NCBI RefSeq assembly: GCF_035975855.1 | Contig: NZ_CP109055.1 | Span: 7,688,001 to 7,752,000 of the forward strand | Origin: Streptomyces sp. NBC_01304 | Lineage (GTDB): Bacteria; Actinomycetota; Actinomycetes; Streptomycetales; Streptomycetaceae | Direction of reading: 5' to 3' | Length of the DNA: 64,000 nucleotides | Shown here: piece by piece, positions 1-7,847 of the stretch | Position numbering within the stretch: the first letter of the stretch is position 1 | Layout of the letters: each line of letters begins with the position of its first letter | The notes under the pieces: model-generated | Database searches by the model: none | Told to the model about the DNA's origin: nothing | Seen by the model: the letters and a program-made list of their open reading frames with translations, nothing else | Position numbers and translations under genes: made by a program

Positions 1-207
1 GTCCGCGAGCACGTCCCGGACCTCCCCGAGGCCGAGGCCCAGCTCGGTGAGGCGCTTGATCCGGGCGAGCTCGACGGCGTGCCGCAGGCCGTACTCGCGA
101 TAGCCGTTGGACCGCCGCTCGGGCTCGGGCAGCAGGCCCAGGTGGTGGTAGTGCCGCACGGCCCGCGAGGTCACCCCGGCGAGCGCGGCCAGTTCTCCGA
201 TCCGCAT
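1..207 (-). CDS. MerR-family transcriptional regulator (3' end beyond window)
   Basis: Only the first 69 residues are present; the gene runs off the left edge. The protein starts MRIGELAALAGVTSRAVRHY, the winged helix-turn-helix typical of MerR proteins, which twist over-spaced promoters to activate them. The following NGYREYG stretch is the usual wing. The ATG at 207 is preceded by a dyad and a 19-bp-spaced promoter (separate entry), so autoregulation is likely. The effector-binding domain is not visible, so the inducer cannot be guessed. Confidence 0.85.
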   Translation of the reverse strand, partial: MRIGELAALAGVTSRAVRHYHHLGLLPEPERRSNGYREYGLRHAVELARIKRLTELGLGLGEVRDVLAD

Positions 208-213
208 GCCTTC

Positions 214-244
214 AGTAGAAACCTTGCCGCTGCGACAAGGTCAA
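214..244 (-). promoter_or_regulatory. MerR-type over-spaced promoter with dyad operator
   Basis: Read on the minus strand, a -35 box TTGACC (239-244) and a -10-like TCTACT (214-219) are separated by 19 bp. The spacer holds the dyad CCTTGCCGCTGCGACAAGG (222-240). A long spacer filled by a CCTTG..CAAGG dyad is the established architecture of MerR-controlled promoters. It lies just upstream of the merR-like ATG, so the regulator probably controls its own gene. Confidence 0.7.
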
Positions 245-288
245 GCGCATTCGGCCCCTGATCGTTGCGGGTACGATGGCGGCACGGC

Positions 289-694
289 GGAAGAGCCGGC
301 CGGGCGGCCGCGGCCATGACCTTCGGGTGATGGGCGAGGAACGTCCGGGCTCCACAGGGCAGGGTGGTGGCTAACGGCCACCCGGGGTGACTCGCGGGAC
401 AGTGCCACAGAAAACAGACCGCCGAGAGCTTCGGTTCTCGGTAAGGGTGAAACGGTGGTGTAAGAGACCACCAGCGCCTGAGGTGACTCAGGCGGCTAGG
501 TAAACCCCACCTGGAGCAAGGTCAAGAGGGGCCCTGGAAACAGGACCCTGCGCGGATGACTGAGGGCTGCCCGCCCGAGTCCGCGGGTAGACCGCACGAG
601 GCCGGCAGCAATGCCGGCCCTAGATGGATGGCCGCCTCCCCCTGGGCCGCAAGACCCTGGGGAGACAGAACCCGGCGTACAGGCCGACTCTTCC
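289..694 (+). ncRNA. rnpB: RNase P RNA (class A)
   Basis: Catalytic RNA that matures tRNA 5' ends. Recognisable conserved blocks are GAGGAACGTCCGGGCTCC near 338, ACAGGGCAGGGTGGTGG and ACAGTGCCACAGAAAACAGA, GGTAAGGGTGAAACGGTGG, AGATGGATGGCCGCC near 622 and ACAGAACCCGGCGTACAGGCC near 665. The ends pair (GGAAGAGCCGGCC at 289 with its complement ending at 694), forming P1, which fixes the limits. The length of about 406 nt fits the family. A TACGAT -10-like box lies at 272-277. The ORFs overlapping it on both strands are not genes. Confidence 0.95.
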
Positions 695-725
695 GCCCCT
701 CGCCTCCCCGTGATGGGATGCGCCG

Positions 726-1604
726 GTGACATCGCACTCCCGTTCTCCCCTTCCCGTGCTCTCGCCGCAGGCCCTGCGCGCCCGTATCGAGCACTACTAC
801 GCCGCCGTGCCCCGCCTCTTCTCCGAGGTGGAGGACTTCGGGCCGCTGGAGCTGTTCGTACGCAAGGAGCCCGGCGCCCCCTTCTACGGAGGGCCCGACC
901 ACGCCCGGCCCGTCGGTACCGGGCCCCTCACGCTCGCCGACCTGGAGCGGGTGCGGGCCCGGCAGCGGGAGCGGGGTGTGCCGGAGGCCTTTGAGTGGGT
1001 GCAGGAGGTGCGGCCCGAGCTGCGGGGGCTCTTCGAGAGTGAAGGGCGGGCCGTGGCCGAGCGGCCGTTGATGGTGCTCGACCAGGACGTGGAGCTGTCT
1101 CCGCAGCCGCTCCCCGGCGGTGTGACGCTGCGTGCGCTGGACGCCGACGACCCGGCGCTGCCCGCTGCCCTCGCCCTCCCGCTCCTGGCCTTCGACGAGC
1201 CGGGGACCGCGGTCGGTCTCGCGGGGCCCGCCGAACTCGCGGCCGCAGCGAGGAAGTTGACCGACGACGGGACGGTCGGGACGCTTCTGCCCAGCATCAG
1301 GGCGGGCCACAAGGTCGTTGTCGCCGCCCTCGACTCCGACGGCACTCCGCTCGCGGCGGGCCAGTACCACCCGGCGGTCGGTGCCGCCGAGCTCGGCGGT
1401 GTCGGCACGCTGCCCACCGCGCGGCGGCAGGGCCTGGCCGCCGCTCTCACGGTGGCCCTCGCCGAGCATGCCCGTGAGCACGGGGTGCAGACCGTGTTCC
1501 TCGCGTACGCCCTGGAGACCGTGGCCCGGCTCTACGCACGGCTGGGCTTCCGTCTCGCGGGCACCACCCTGCTGGTCCACGGGCAGCCCGCCCGCGGCGC
1601 CTGA
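726..1604 (+). CDS. GNAT-family N-acetyltransferase
   Basis: 292-residue protein from a GTG start just after rnpB. The C-terminal half carries an acetyl-CoA binding motif A (GVGTLPTARRQGLAAALT, an R/QxxGxG/A type loop after a beta strand), followed by a helix and the LYARLGF segment common in GNAT enzymes. The N-terminal 130 residues look like a second, degenerate GNAT-like or recognition half. It probably acetylates a small molecule or protein amine in the cytoplasm; the substrate is unknown. No operon partner: the next gene is convergent. Confidence 0.8.
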   Translation: MTSHSRSPLPVLSPQALRARIEHYYAAVPRLFSEVEDFGPLELFVRKEPGAPFYGGPDHARPVGTGPLTLADLERVRARQRERGVPEAFEWVQEVRPELRGLFESEGRAVAERPLMVLDQDVELSPQPLPGGVTLRALDADDPALPAALALPLLAFDEPGTAVGLAGPAELAAAARKLTDDGTVGTLLPSIRAGHKVVVAALDSDGTPLAAGQYHPAVGAAELGGVGTLPTARRQGLAAALTVALAEHAREHGVQTVFLAYALETVARLYARLGFRLAGTTLLVHGQPARGA

Positions 1605-1610
1605 TCCCGT

Positions 1611-1650
1611 TCCCGTTCAGATCACCGGGGTCCCGTTCAGATCACCGGGG
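1611..1650. repeat. Perfect 20-bp tandem duplication at the GT2 stop codon
   Basis: TCCCGTTCAGATCACCGGGG occurs twice back to back (1611-1630 and 1631-1650) with no mismatch. The distal copy encodes the last residues and TGA stop of the minus-strand glycosyltransferase; the other copy lies just after it, between two convergent genes. Confidence 0.95.
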
Positions 1651-2524
1651 GGCGCCCGAGCCGCGTCATGCGCCACACGGTCCGCCAGCGCATCGGCCGC
1701 CGCTCGCCGCACGAGGTCCTGAGCCCCTCCACGAAACCGCCGGCCCACGCCTTGAGCCCGCCGAGCGACCTGGTGCGGGCCAGCGTGAGCAGCGTCCAGA
1801 CGCCCAGGTAGACCGGGATCAGGGGGAGCGGCAGGCGGCGGCGGGCCAGCCAGACGCGGTTGCGGGCGGTCATCCGGAAGTAGACCGCGTGCCGGGCGGG
1901 GGACGTCTTCGGGTGCTGGAGCAGCAGCTTCGGCTCGTACAGGACCTTCCAGCCGGCATCCAGGGCCCGCCAGGCCAGGTCCGACTCCTCGTGCGTGAAG
2001 AAGAAGTCGGCCGGCCAGTCCCCGGTCTCGGCCAGCATCTTCGTGGAGAAGGCGTGCCCGCCCCCGAGGAACGCCGTGACGAGGCCCCGCTTCATCGGGT
2101 CCTTGGCGCGCAGGCGCGGGACGTGGCGGCGCTGGGTCTCGCCGGTCTCGTCGGCGATGCGGAACCCGACGATCCCGAGGCGCGGATCGCTCGCGAAGAG
2201 GTCCTGGACCGTGCGGAACACGTCGTGATCGACGAGCAGCCCGTCGTCGTCCAGCTCGATCACCACATCCACGTCGCCGTACTCGCGCAGCCTGCGCAGG
2301 GCGACATTGCGGCCGCCGGGGCAGCCGAGGTTCTCGTCCAGCTCGATCACCGTCAACTCGCCCGGCAGACCCGGGAAGTCGGGCAGCGGGCTGCCGTTGC
2401 CGATGATCACGATCCGCGCGGGCGGCACGACCTGTTTCGCCACGGAATCGAGCAGTTCGCCCAGTTCCTTGGGGCGGTTGCCCATGGTCACGACGGCGAC
2501 GCCCAGGCGCGGCGGCAGGGACAC
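1637..2524 (-). CDS. Family 2 glycosyltransferase
   Basis: 295-residue GT-A fold enzyme. The N-terminus (GVAVVTMGNRPKELGELLDS) is the nucleotide-sugar binding strand and loop, NLGCPGGRNVAL is a typical GT2 segment, and ELDDD is the DxD-type metal site that coordinates the sugar nucleotide. FFFTHEESDLAWRALDAGW matches the acceptor-side ED motif of rhamnosyl-type GT2 enzymes. A hydrophobic stretch near the end (LPLIPVYLGVWTLLTLA) may anchor it to the membrane. The GTG at 2524 is chosen because CAGGAG lies 8 nt upstream. It probably adds a sugar to a cell-surface glycan or lipid; no other glycan gene is adjacent. Confidence 0.85.
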   Translation of the reverse strand: MSLPPRLGVAVVTMGNRPKELGELLDSVAKQVVPPARIVIIGNGSPLPDFPGLPGELTVIELDENLGCPGGRNVALRRLREYGDVDVVIELDDDGLLVDHDVFRTVQDLFASDPRLGIVGFRIADETGETQRRHVPRLRAKDPMKRGLVTAFLGGGHAFSTKMLAETGDWPADFFFTHEESDLAWRALDAGWKVLYEPKLLLQHPKTSPARHAVYFRMTARNRVWLARRRLPLPLIPVYLGVWTLLTLARTRSLGGLKAWAGGFVEGLRTSCGERRPMRWRTVWRMTRLGRPPVI

Positions 2525-2670
2525 GGTGAGCACTCCTGACCTCGGGAAAACTCGGGGAAGGTGTGCGCGATGGTAGCCGTTCACCGGGCGGTTGCCGTAC
2601 AGGCGACGGCAGTTCATGCCGTACGCGGATGGAGTGGAGCCCTGACGCCATCGGTATAGCCTGTCCCACC

Positions 2671-3162
2671 GTGCCGACCCTGTACCTGACCTGCGGCCTT
2701 CCCGGCTCGGGCAAGACGACCCTGGCCCGCCGCATCGAGCGTGAGCGGGACGCGCTGCGGTTGACCGCCGACGAGTGGCTGTTCCGGCTGCACACCAAGG
2801 AGCGCGGCCCGGAGCTCGACAAGCACCGCGACCCGGTCGAGCAGGTCCAATGGGACGTCGCCAGGCGGGTGTTGGAGCTCGGCTGCAACGTGGTCGTCGA
2901 CTGGGGCCTGTGGTCCCGCGAGGAGCGGGACCACTACCGCACCGGGGCCCGCGAGCTCGGCGCCCGCGTCGTCCTGTGCGTACTCGATCCGCCGCGCGCG
3001 GAACTGGTGCGGCGCCTGACGGCGCGCAACGCCGCGCTGCCGCCGGGCACCTTCCGTATCGCCGAGGCCGAACTGGACGAGTGGGACGGGTGGTTCGAGC
3101 GCCCGACGGCGGCGGAACTCGCGCTGTTCGACCCCTACGAGGGGCTTGCCGGGCCCGCTTAG
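2671..3162 (+). CDS. AAA_33-type P-loop kinase-like ATPase
   Basis: 163 residues from a GTG start. GLPGSGKTTLARRIE is a canonical Walker A, and VVVDWGLWSREERDHYR is the strand and basic helix seen in zeta-toxin or chloramphenicol-phosphotransferase-like small kinases. It is predicted to phosphorylate a small molecule using ATP; the substrate is unknown. The TAG stop is built from the junction with the MITE-like element at 3162, so the original C-terminus may have been different. Confidence 0.8.
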   Translation: MPTLYLTCGLPGSGKTTLARRIERERDALRLTADEWLFRLHTKERGPELDKHRDPVEQVQWDVARRVLELGCNVVVDWGLWSREERDHYRTGARELGARVVLCVLDPPRAELVRRLTARNAALPPGTFRIAEAELDEWDGWFERPTAAELALFDPYEGLAGPA

Positions 3163-3269
3163 AGCCTGTTTCTGAACCCCCGTCGTCCGCGCGGAGCGCG
3201 GGCGCAGCGCCGTGCGGTGAGAGTGCGTGCCGGGCGTCGGGGCGCAGGCGGGGGTTCAGAAACAGGCTC
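3162..3269. mobile_element. MITE-like element with 21-bp terminal inverted repeats
   Basis: A 108-bp sequence begins GAGCCTGTTTCTGAACCCCC and ends with its exact reverse complement. It is flanked on both sides by the trinucleotide TTA (3159-3161 and 3270-3272), which looks like a target-site duplication. The interior is GC-rich, itself partly palindromic, and encodes nothing. It separates two convergent genes and could also work as a bidirectional terminator. Ends of the GAGCCTGTT type resemble IS5-group elements from memory, but no transposase is present here. Confidence 0.7.
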
Positions 3270-3788
3270 TTAGGCCCCGACGGTTCCGTCCACCCCTTCT
3301 CGCAGAAGGTCGGCGTGGCCGTTGTGCCGCGCGTACTCGTGGATGAGGTGCAGCATGATGAGGCGCAAGGACACGTCCCCGCCCCACTTGGGGAAGTGCA
3401 CGGTGGCATCGAGGGACTCGGCCGCCTGCTCGATCCGGCGGGCCTGCTCGACCTCCGCCTCCCAGGCCGCGAACGCCTCCGCACGGGTCGACTCCGAGGC
3501 GTCGTACGCCGCTTGGAAGTCCCCGCTGTCCGACCACACGTGCGAGATGTCCTCGCCGTTGATCACTCGGCGGAACCAGTGCCGTTCCACCTCGGCCATG
3601 TGCCGCACCAGGCCGAGCAGCGAGAGCGTCGACGGCGGCATGGTTTGTTTGCGGAGCTCCTCGTCGCCGAGGCCCTCGGTCTTCATGGCGAGCGTCGCGC
3701 GGTGGTAGTCGAGATAGGCGCGCAGCGTCTCGCGCTCGTCGCCTGTGCGGGGCGGGTCGATGCGGATGTCGGGGATGTCCATGGCCAT
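3270..3788 (-). CDS. DinB-family (DUF664/mycothiol transferase-like) protein
   Basis: 172-residue four-helix-bundle protein. Visible are the helix LLGLVRHMAEVERHWFRR with a metal-ligand His, and LIMLHLIHEYARHNGHADLLRE with two further His residues, the HxxxH pattern of DinB/YfiT enzymes. Actinobacterial members include mycothiol-dependent S-transferases that handle thiols and electrophiles. The start is ATG 3788, or ATG 3782, which has GAGG 8 nt upstream. It follows the PPOX gene by 4 bp, so the two are co-transcribed. Its TAA stop is the TTA duplication beside the MITE-like element. Confidence 0.8.
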   Translation of the reverse strand: MAMDIPDIRIDPPRTGDERETLRAYLDYHRATLAMKTEGLGDEELRKQTMPPSTLSLLGLVRHMAEVERHWFRRVINGEDISHVWSDSGDFQAAYDASESTRAEAFAAWEAEVEQARRIEQAAESLDATVHFPKWGGDVSLRLIMLHLIHEYARHNGHADLLREGVDGTVGA

Positions 3789-3792
3789 GTCC

Positions 3793-4431
3793 TCAGCCCT
3801 CGTAGATGGTGTCGGCATAGCTCGGCCCGTAGTGGCGCTCCAGCTCCTCGAGGGAGTCGTCCGGTCGCTCCAGGGTCTTGGAGATGCGCGCCCGGGACGG
3901 CAGGGCGTCCGGGTTCCAGGTCTCCGGCTTCCACAGCTTGGAGCGCAGGAAGGCCTTGGCGCAATGGAAATAGACCTCTTCGATCTCCACGACCAGCGCG
4001 AGCTTCGGCCGGTGCCCCTGGACGGTCAGGGCGTCGAAGAAGGGGGCCTCGCGGACGAGCCGGGCCCGCCCGTTGATCCGCAGGGTGTCGGGCCGGCCGG
4101 GCACGATGAAGAGCAGGCCGACCCGGGGGTTGGCCAGGATGTTGTGGAAGGAGTCGGCGCGGTGGTTGCCGGGGCGCTCCGGGATCACGATCGTCGTGTC
4201 GTCCAGGACGTGTACGAACCCGGCCGGGTCCCCCTTGGGCGAGGCGTCGCACCGGCCGTCGCCGTCCGCCGTGGAGATCACGCAGAACGACGAGTGGGCC
4301 AGCCATTCCTTGGCGAGCTCGTGCAGCGAGTCCCGCGACTTGTTCGCCGCCCGCGCCGTCGGTTCACCGAGCAGCTCGCGTAGTTCGGCCTCGGAGGTGA
4401 TCTCGACCAGTTCCGTCATGTCTATCGCCAT
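3793..4431 (-). CDS. PPOX-class (pyridoxamine 5'-phosphate oxidase-like) flavoprotein
   Basis: 212 residues. The split-barrel signature is visible: FCVISTADGDGRCDASPKGDPAGFVHVLDD followed by RADSFHNILANPRVGLLFIVPG and INGRARLV, which together form the FMN or F420 binding barrel. It resembles the MSMEG_1061-type subgroup. It probably catalyses a flavin- or F420-dependent redox step. It is the first gene of a two-gene unit with the DinB protein; AAGGTAGGGA is its ribosome site. A GC-rich hairpin lies just upstream and could end mazG transcription or affect this gene. Confidence 0.8.
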   Translation of the reverse strand: MAIDMTELVEITSEAELRELLGEPTARAANKSRDSLHELAKEWLAHSSFCVISTADGDGRCDASPKGDPAGFVHVLDDTTIVIPERPGNHRADSFHNILANPRVGLLFIVPGRPDTLRINGRARLVREAPFFDALTVQGHRPKLALVVEIEEVYFHCAKAFLRSKLWKPETWNPDALPSRARISKTLERPDDSLEELERHYGPSYADTIYEG

Positions 4432-4444
4432 GATCCCTACCTTA

Positions 4445-4465
4445 GAGGCGCCTCGGAGGCGCCTC
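4445..4465. repeat. Tandem palindrome/hairpin at the mazG stop
   Basis: GAGGCGCCTC, itself a palindrome, is repeated at 4445-4454 and 4456-4465. The pair can fold into an 8-bp GC stem with a small loop. It overlaps the mazG-like stop and ends 13 nt before the PPOX ATG, a position suiting a terminator or a translation-affecting hairpin. Confidence 0.6.
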
Positions 4466-4781
4466 AGAGACATCTCTCGGCGACCTTGCGAAGGTGCGCG
4501 CCGAAGACCTTCTCCGCCTCCGGGGTGAGCGTGCGCAGTGCCGTCATCGCGGTGATGATCACGTCGCACAGTTCCGCCTGTACGTCGTCCCAGCTGTGGC
4601 TCACCCCCTTGCGAGGGTTCTGCCCCTTCGCCCCGATCACCGCTTGCGCCACCTCGCCCGCCTCCTCGGAAACTTTGAGGATGCGCAACAGCAGCTCCTC
4701 CTCGGGCGGCCGGTCGTTGGCGGCGTCGAGCCAATCGGTGAGGCGGTCGATGGTGGGCCAGGGCGGAAGGTCGCTGTTCAT
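4464..4781 (-). CDS. MazG-like nucleotide pyrophosphohydrolase
   Basis: 105-residue all-alpha NTP pyrophosphatase. RILKVSEEAGEVAQAVIG carries the EExxE metal motif and AELCDVIITAMTAL supplies the ExxD pair, so the magnesium site is complete. Proteins of this size hydrolyse non-canonical or excess nucleoside triphosphates (house-cleaning). The ATG at 4781 (MNSDLPPWPTIDRL) is chosen over longer in-frame starts because the conserved domain begins directly after it. Confidence 0.85.
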   Translation of the reverse strand: MNSDLPPWPTIDRLTDWLDAANDRPPEEELLLRILKVSEEAGEVAQAVIGAKGQNPRKGVSHSWDDVQAELCDVIITAMTALRTLTPEAEKVFGAHLRKVAERCL

Positions 4782-4884
4782 GGGCGGCAGGGTCCCATGG
4801 ATCGCTACACGGTCCCCAACAAGCGGAACCGTGTGAACTCTTGACGACCCATCAGATGTATGGGTTCCTCGAACCACCACAACT

Positions 4885-4904
4885 TATATCGCCGACCCGA
4901 TATA
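4885..4904. promoter_or_regulatory. Palindromic operator upstream of the TetR-P450 operon
   Basis: TATATCGCCGACCCGATATA is a perfect inverted repeat (TATATCG, 6-bp spacer, CGATATA). It overlaps the AT-rich promoter region 24 bp before the TetR ATG and is the obvious candidate site for autoregulation. The 12-mer TATATCGCCGAC also occurs at 48118-48129 upstream of the ABC exporter. Confidence 0.65.
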
Positions 4905-4927
4905 TCTGGCCGACCCCCGGGGGACCC

Positions 4928-5593
4928 ATGGCCATGGCCCGACGCACCCAGGCCCAGCGCAAGTCCGAGACCCGTACCCGCCTGATCGACGCCGCCGCCG
5001 AACTCTTCGCCCGCAAGGGCTTCCACGCGGTGTCCGCGGAGGCCGTCGCCGACGCGGCCGAGCGCACGACCGGGGCGCTCTACAGCCACTTCGGTGGCAA
5101 GGAGGGGCTGTTGCTCGCGCTCCTGGAGGTGTGGAAGGAACGTACGGCCGCACAGCTCACCGCCGAGATCCACCAAGCCCCGGAGTCCGGCACGCACTTC
5201 GCCGCCATGTGGGCCGCCCTCACCCGCCCCGCCGAGGACCGCGGCGACTCCTGGCTGCTCCTGGAGGTCGAACTCTGGCTGCACGGCGCCCGCGACCCGC
5301 AGGTGGGCGCGCCCCTCGCGCAGCGCTATGCGCAGGTCCGCGCCGACCTCGGCGAGGGCCTTGCCGACTGGGCCGAGGCGACCGGGACCGTACTGCCCCA
5401 TCCGCCCGACGAGACGGGCGCGTTGGTGCTCGGCGTGCTGCTCGGCTGCGCGCTGCAGCACCGCCTGGAGCCGGGCGCCATCCCCGAGGAGCTGGTCGTC
5501 AGCGGCCTGTCAGGGCTCCTCGGACTCGACGTACCACGCGGCCTCGACGTGCCACGCGGTCTCGACGTACCACCGAAGGGACGTAAGTCATGA
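4928..5593 (+). CDS. TetR-family transcriptional regulator of the P450 operon
   Basis: 221 residues. The N-terminal HTH is clear: TRTRLIDAAAELFARKGFHAVSAEAVADAAERTTGALYSHFGGKEGL. The C-terminal ligand-binding half is typical in size. Start ATG 4928 follows GGGGGA; ATG 4934 is an alternative. The stop overlaps the next ATG (ATGA), so it is translationally coupled to the P450 and probably senses the P450's substrate or product. The C-terminus holds three tandem GLDVPR-like hexapeptides encoded by an 18-bp repeat (5525-5578). Confidence 0.85.
   Translation: MAMARRTQAQRKSETRTRLIDAAAELFARKGFHAVSAEAVADAAERTTGALYSHFGGKEGLLLALLEVWKERTAAQLTAEIHQAPESGTHFAAMWAALTRPAEDRGDSWLLLEVELWLHGARDPQVGAPLAQRYAQVRADLGEGLADWAEATGTVLPHPPDETGALVLGVLLGCALQHRLEPGAIPEELVVSGLSGLLGLDVPRGLDVPRGLDVPPKGRKS
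5525..5578 (+). repeat. Three 18-bp tandem repeats encoding GLDVPR hexapeptides
   Basis: CTCGACGTACCACGCGGC and two diverged copies follow one another (5525, 5543, 5561) at the extreme 3' end of the TetR gene. They stay in frame and extend the C-terminal tail of the protein by a few turns. Confidence 0.85.
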
Positions 5594-6810
5594 CGGCACC
5601 CGCACTCAACTCCATCAACCTCCTGGAAGACACCTGGGCCCGAGAGGTCCCGCACGACCAGTTCGCGCTGCTGCGCCGCGAGGACCCGGTGCACTGGCAC
5701 GAACTCCCGGTCGGCGAGGGCTTCTTCGCCATCACCAGGCACGCGGACATCATCGAGGCGAGCCGCAACCCGGAGGTGTGGTCCGTCGAGAAGGGCTCGT
5801 TCTTCATCCGGGACCAGACCCCCGAGGCCCTGGAGAGCCTCGCGCTCACCCTCGTCGGCATGGACCCGCCCAAGCACAGCCGCTTCCGCCGCCTGGTCAA
5901 CGCCGGGTTCGCGCCCCGCATGATCCGCAAGCTGGTCGAGGACATCGAGCGACGGGCGGCCGTCCTCGCGGACCAGGTCGAGGAGGGTGTGGAGCTGGAG
6001 TTCGTGGAGCGGATGGCGGCCCTGCTCCCGCTGCAGGTCATCTGCGAAATGATGGGCATCCCGGCGGAGGACGAGGGGCGGATCTTCGACTGGTCCAACC
6101 GCATGGTCGGCTTCCAGGACCCGGACTTCCGCAACACCGAGGAGGACGGCCAGATAGCGGCCGCCGAGATCTACGGCTACTGCGACCGACTGGCCGCCGC
6201 CCGCCTCGTGGACCCGCGCGACGACATCACCAGCGCGCTCGTCCACGGCGAGGTGGACGGGGACAAGCTCACCGCGCACGAGATCAACATGTTCTTCGTG
6301 ACGCTGTGCGTCGCGGGCAACGAGACGACTCGCAATCTCCTCGCCCATACGCTGCTGACGCTGATCGACCAGCCGAAGGTGCGGGCCGAACTCGTCGCGG
6401 GCATCGACGACGACGCGCTGTGGTCGTCGGCCACCGAGGAGTTCCTGCGCTGGAACGGCTCGATCCACAACTTCCGGCGCACCGCGACCCGCGACACCGA
6501 GATCGGCGGCGTCCCCGTCAAGGCGGGCCAGAAGGCAGTCCTCTTCTACACCTCGGCCAACCGCGACGAGGACGTCTTTCCCGACCCGTTCACCTTCGAC
6601 CCCCGCCGCACCCCGAACGACCACCTCGCGTTCGGGGGCGGCGGACCGCACTTCTGTCTGGGCGCAGGTCTCGCCCGCTCGGAGATCAAGGCCCTCACCC
6701 GGGCGCTCCTGCGCCGCTTCCCGAACGTGGAGCCGGCGGGTGAACCGCGGCGGATGCGCTCGGACTTCATCAACGGGATCAAGCACCTGCCGGTGCGCTT
6801 CACCCGCTGA
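5590..6810 (+). CDS. Cytochrome P450
   Basis: 406-residue soluble bacterial P450 that would insert oxygen from O2 into an organic substrate with ferredoxin-supplied electrons. MDPPKHSRFRRLV is the C-helix region, AGNETTRN is the I-helix oxygen-binding motif, EEFLRW is the K-helix ExxR, and FGGGGPHFCLGAGLAR is the heme loop with Cys356 as iron ligand. Sequence style (ICEMMGIPAEDEGRIFDWSNRMVG) recalls the CYP124/125/142 group that acts on lipids and sterols, but this is only an impression. No ferredoxin gene is adjacent. Its start overlaps the TetR stop. Confidence 0.93.
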   Translation: MTAPALNSINLLEDTWAREVPHDQFALLRREDPVHWHELPVGEGFFAITRHADIIEASRNPEVWSVEKGSFFIRDQTPEALESLALTLVGMDPPKHSRFRRLVNAGFAPRMIRKLVEDIERRAAVLADQVEEGVELEFVERMAALLPLQVICEMMGIPAEDEGRIFDWSNRMVGFQDPDFRNTEEDGQIAAAEIYGYCDRLAAARLVDPRDDITSALVHGEVDGDKLTAHEINMFFVTLCVAGNETTRNLLAHTLLTLIDQPKVRAELVAGIDDDALWSSATEEFLRWNGSIHNFRRTATRDTEIGGVPVKAGQKAVLFYTSANRDEDVFPDPFTFDPRRTPNDHLAFGGGGPHFCLGAGLARSEIKALTRALLRRFPNVEPAGEPRRMRSDFINGIKHLPVRFTR

Positions 6811-6819
6811 TGACGCGCC

Positions 6820-7659
6820 TCACGCGCTGAGCGCCACCGCTGTGCCGGAGACCCGCACCCGCGAGTCTCCGGCCTTCAGCGTCACGGTGAGCACACCTGG
6901 GCGGCCCATGTCCTCGCCCTGGTGGAGCGTGAGCACCGACTCCTCCTCCACCAAGCCGAGTTCGCGCGCGTACGCACCGAACGCGACCGCCGCGGCGCCG
7001 GTCGCCGGGTCCTCGACGACCCCGCCGATCGGGAACGGGTCACGAACGTGGAAGACGGACTCGCCCGCCCGGTACGCCAGTTGGACGGTGGTCAGCTCCA
7101 GCCGCTCCATCAGCTGCTTGAGCCGGTCGAAGTCGTACGACAGATCGGCCAGGCGCTCCCGGGTGGCGGCGCCGATCACCAGGTGGTTGTTGCCCGCGAA
7201 GGCGATCCTCGGGGGCAGGTTCTCGTCCAGGTCGCGGGCGGGCCAGTCCAGCGCCGCCAGCGCCTCGGCGAGGTCCGCCTCGGCGATCTCCTTCACGTGC
7301 GGCTGCACGCTGGTGAGGGTGGCGCGCAGCTCACCGTCGACCTCGCGGACGCTCACGGGGATCTCGCCGGCGGGTGTCTTGAACACGTAGTCGCCGGGTC
7401 CTGCGCCGTGCTCGGCCAGGGCCACGGCCGTCGCCACGGTGGCGTGCCCGCAGAAGGCGACCTCGGCCTTCGGGGAGAAGAAGCGGAGGGTGCCGTCCGG
7501 GGTGAGGAAGGCGGTCTCGCTGTAGCCGAGGTCGGCGGCGATTTCGAGCATGCCGCTGTCGTCGAGAGCGGATGCGTCGAGGACGACCCCGGCGGGGTTG
7601 CCTCCGGCGGGGTCGGCGGAGAAGGCGGTGTAGCGGAGGATTTGGCTGGTCAGTGGCAT
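6820..7659 (-). CDS. PhzF-family isomerase-like protein
   Basis: 279 residues with the two-domain PhzF fold. Hallmarks are the N-terminal FSADPAGGNPAGVVLD, the GYSETAFL segment with the catalytic-type Glu, FFSPKAEVAFCGHATVATA, and GGVVEDPATGAAA. Family members isomerise or cyclise small acids such as phenazine precursors, but most chromosomal copies have no known substrate. It is convergent with the P450, leaving only 9 bp between the stops, and downstream of the SDR gene across a repeat copy. Confidence 0.88.
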   Translation of the reverse strand: MPLTSQILRYTAFSADPAGGNPAGVVLDASALDDSGMLEIAADLGYSETAFLTPDGTLRFFSPKAEVAFCGHATVATAVALAEHGAGPGDYVFKTPAGEIPVSVREVDGELRATLTSVQPHVKEIAEADLAEALAALDWPARDLDENLPPRIAFAGNNHLVIGAATRERLADLSYDFDRLKQLMERLELTTVQLAYRAGESVFHVRDPFPIGGVVEDPATGAAAVAFGAYARELGLVEEESVLTLHQGEDMGRPGVLTVTLKAGDSRVRVSGTAVALSA

Positions 7660-7690
7660 GGCGGCAACTTACAGCGAGGTCTCTCTTCTT

Positions 7691-7843
7691 CCCCCGCCCC
7701 GCCCCTTCCCGAAATCCTGCGGAGCTGTGTCCTCAAACGCCGGACGGGCTGATTCATCGCTGATGAATCAGCCCGTCCGGCGTTTGAGGACAGTCTTTTC
7801 AAGCCGACGGCAGTCCTACGGGAAGGGGCGGGGTGGGGGAAAA
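7691..7843. repeat. Nested-palindrome repeat, copy A
   Basis: Outer arms: a CCCCGCCCCTTCCCG-type sequence at 7691-7711 pairs with its complement at 7819-7840. Inner arms of about 30 bp (7729-7791) contain CAAACGCCGGACGGGCTGAT and its complement, with almost no loop. The copy ends 4 bp before the SDR stop. It fits a strong rho-independent-like terminator or a small mobile palindrome. Confidence 0.9.
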
Positions 7844-7847
7844 GTAG

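Noticed and set aside
522..1580. Long minus-strand ORF of 352 codons over rnpB and the GNAT gene
   Set aside because: It overlaps the structured RNase P RNA and a well-supported plus-strand gene; composition is a shadow of GC-rich codons.
2525..3484. N-terminal extension of the GT2 reading frame to 615 codons
   Set aside because: The extension is Arg/Pro-rich antisense of the kinase gene; a good ribosome site marks GTG 2524.
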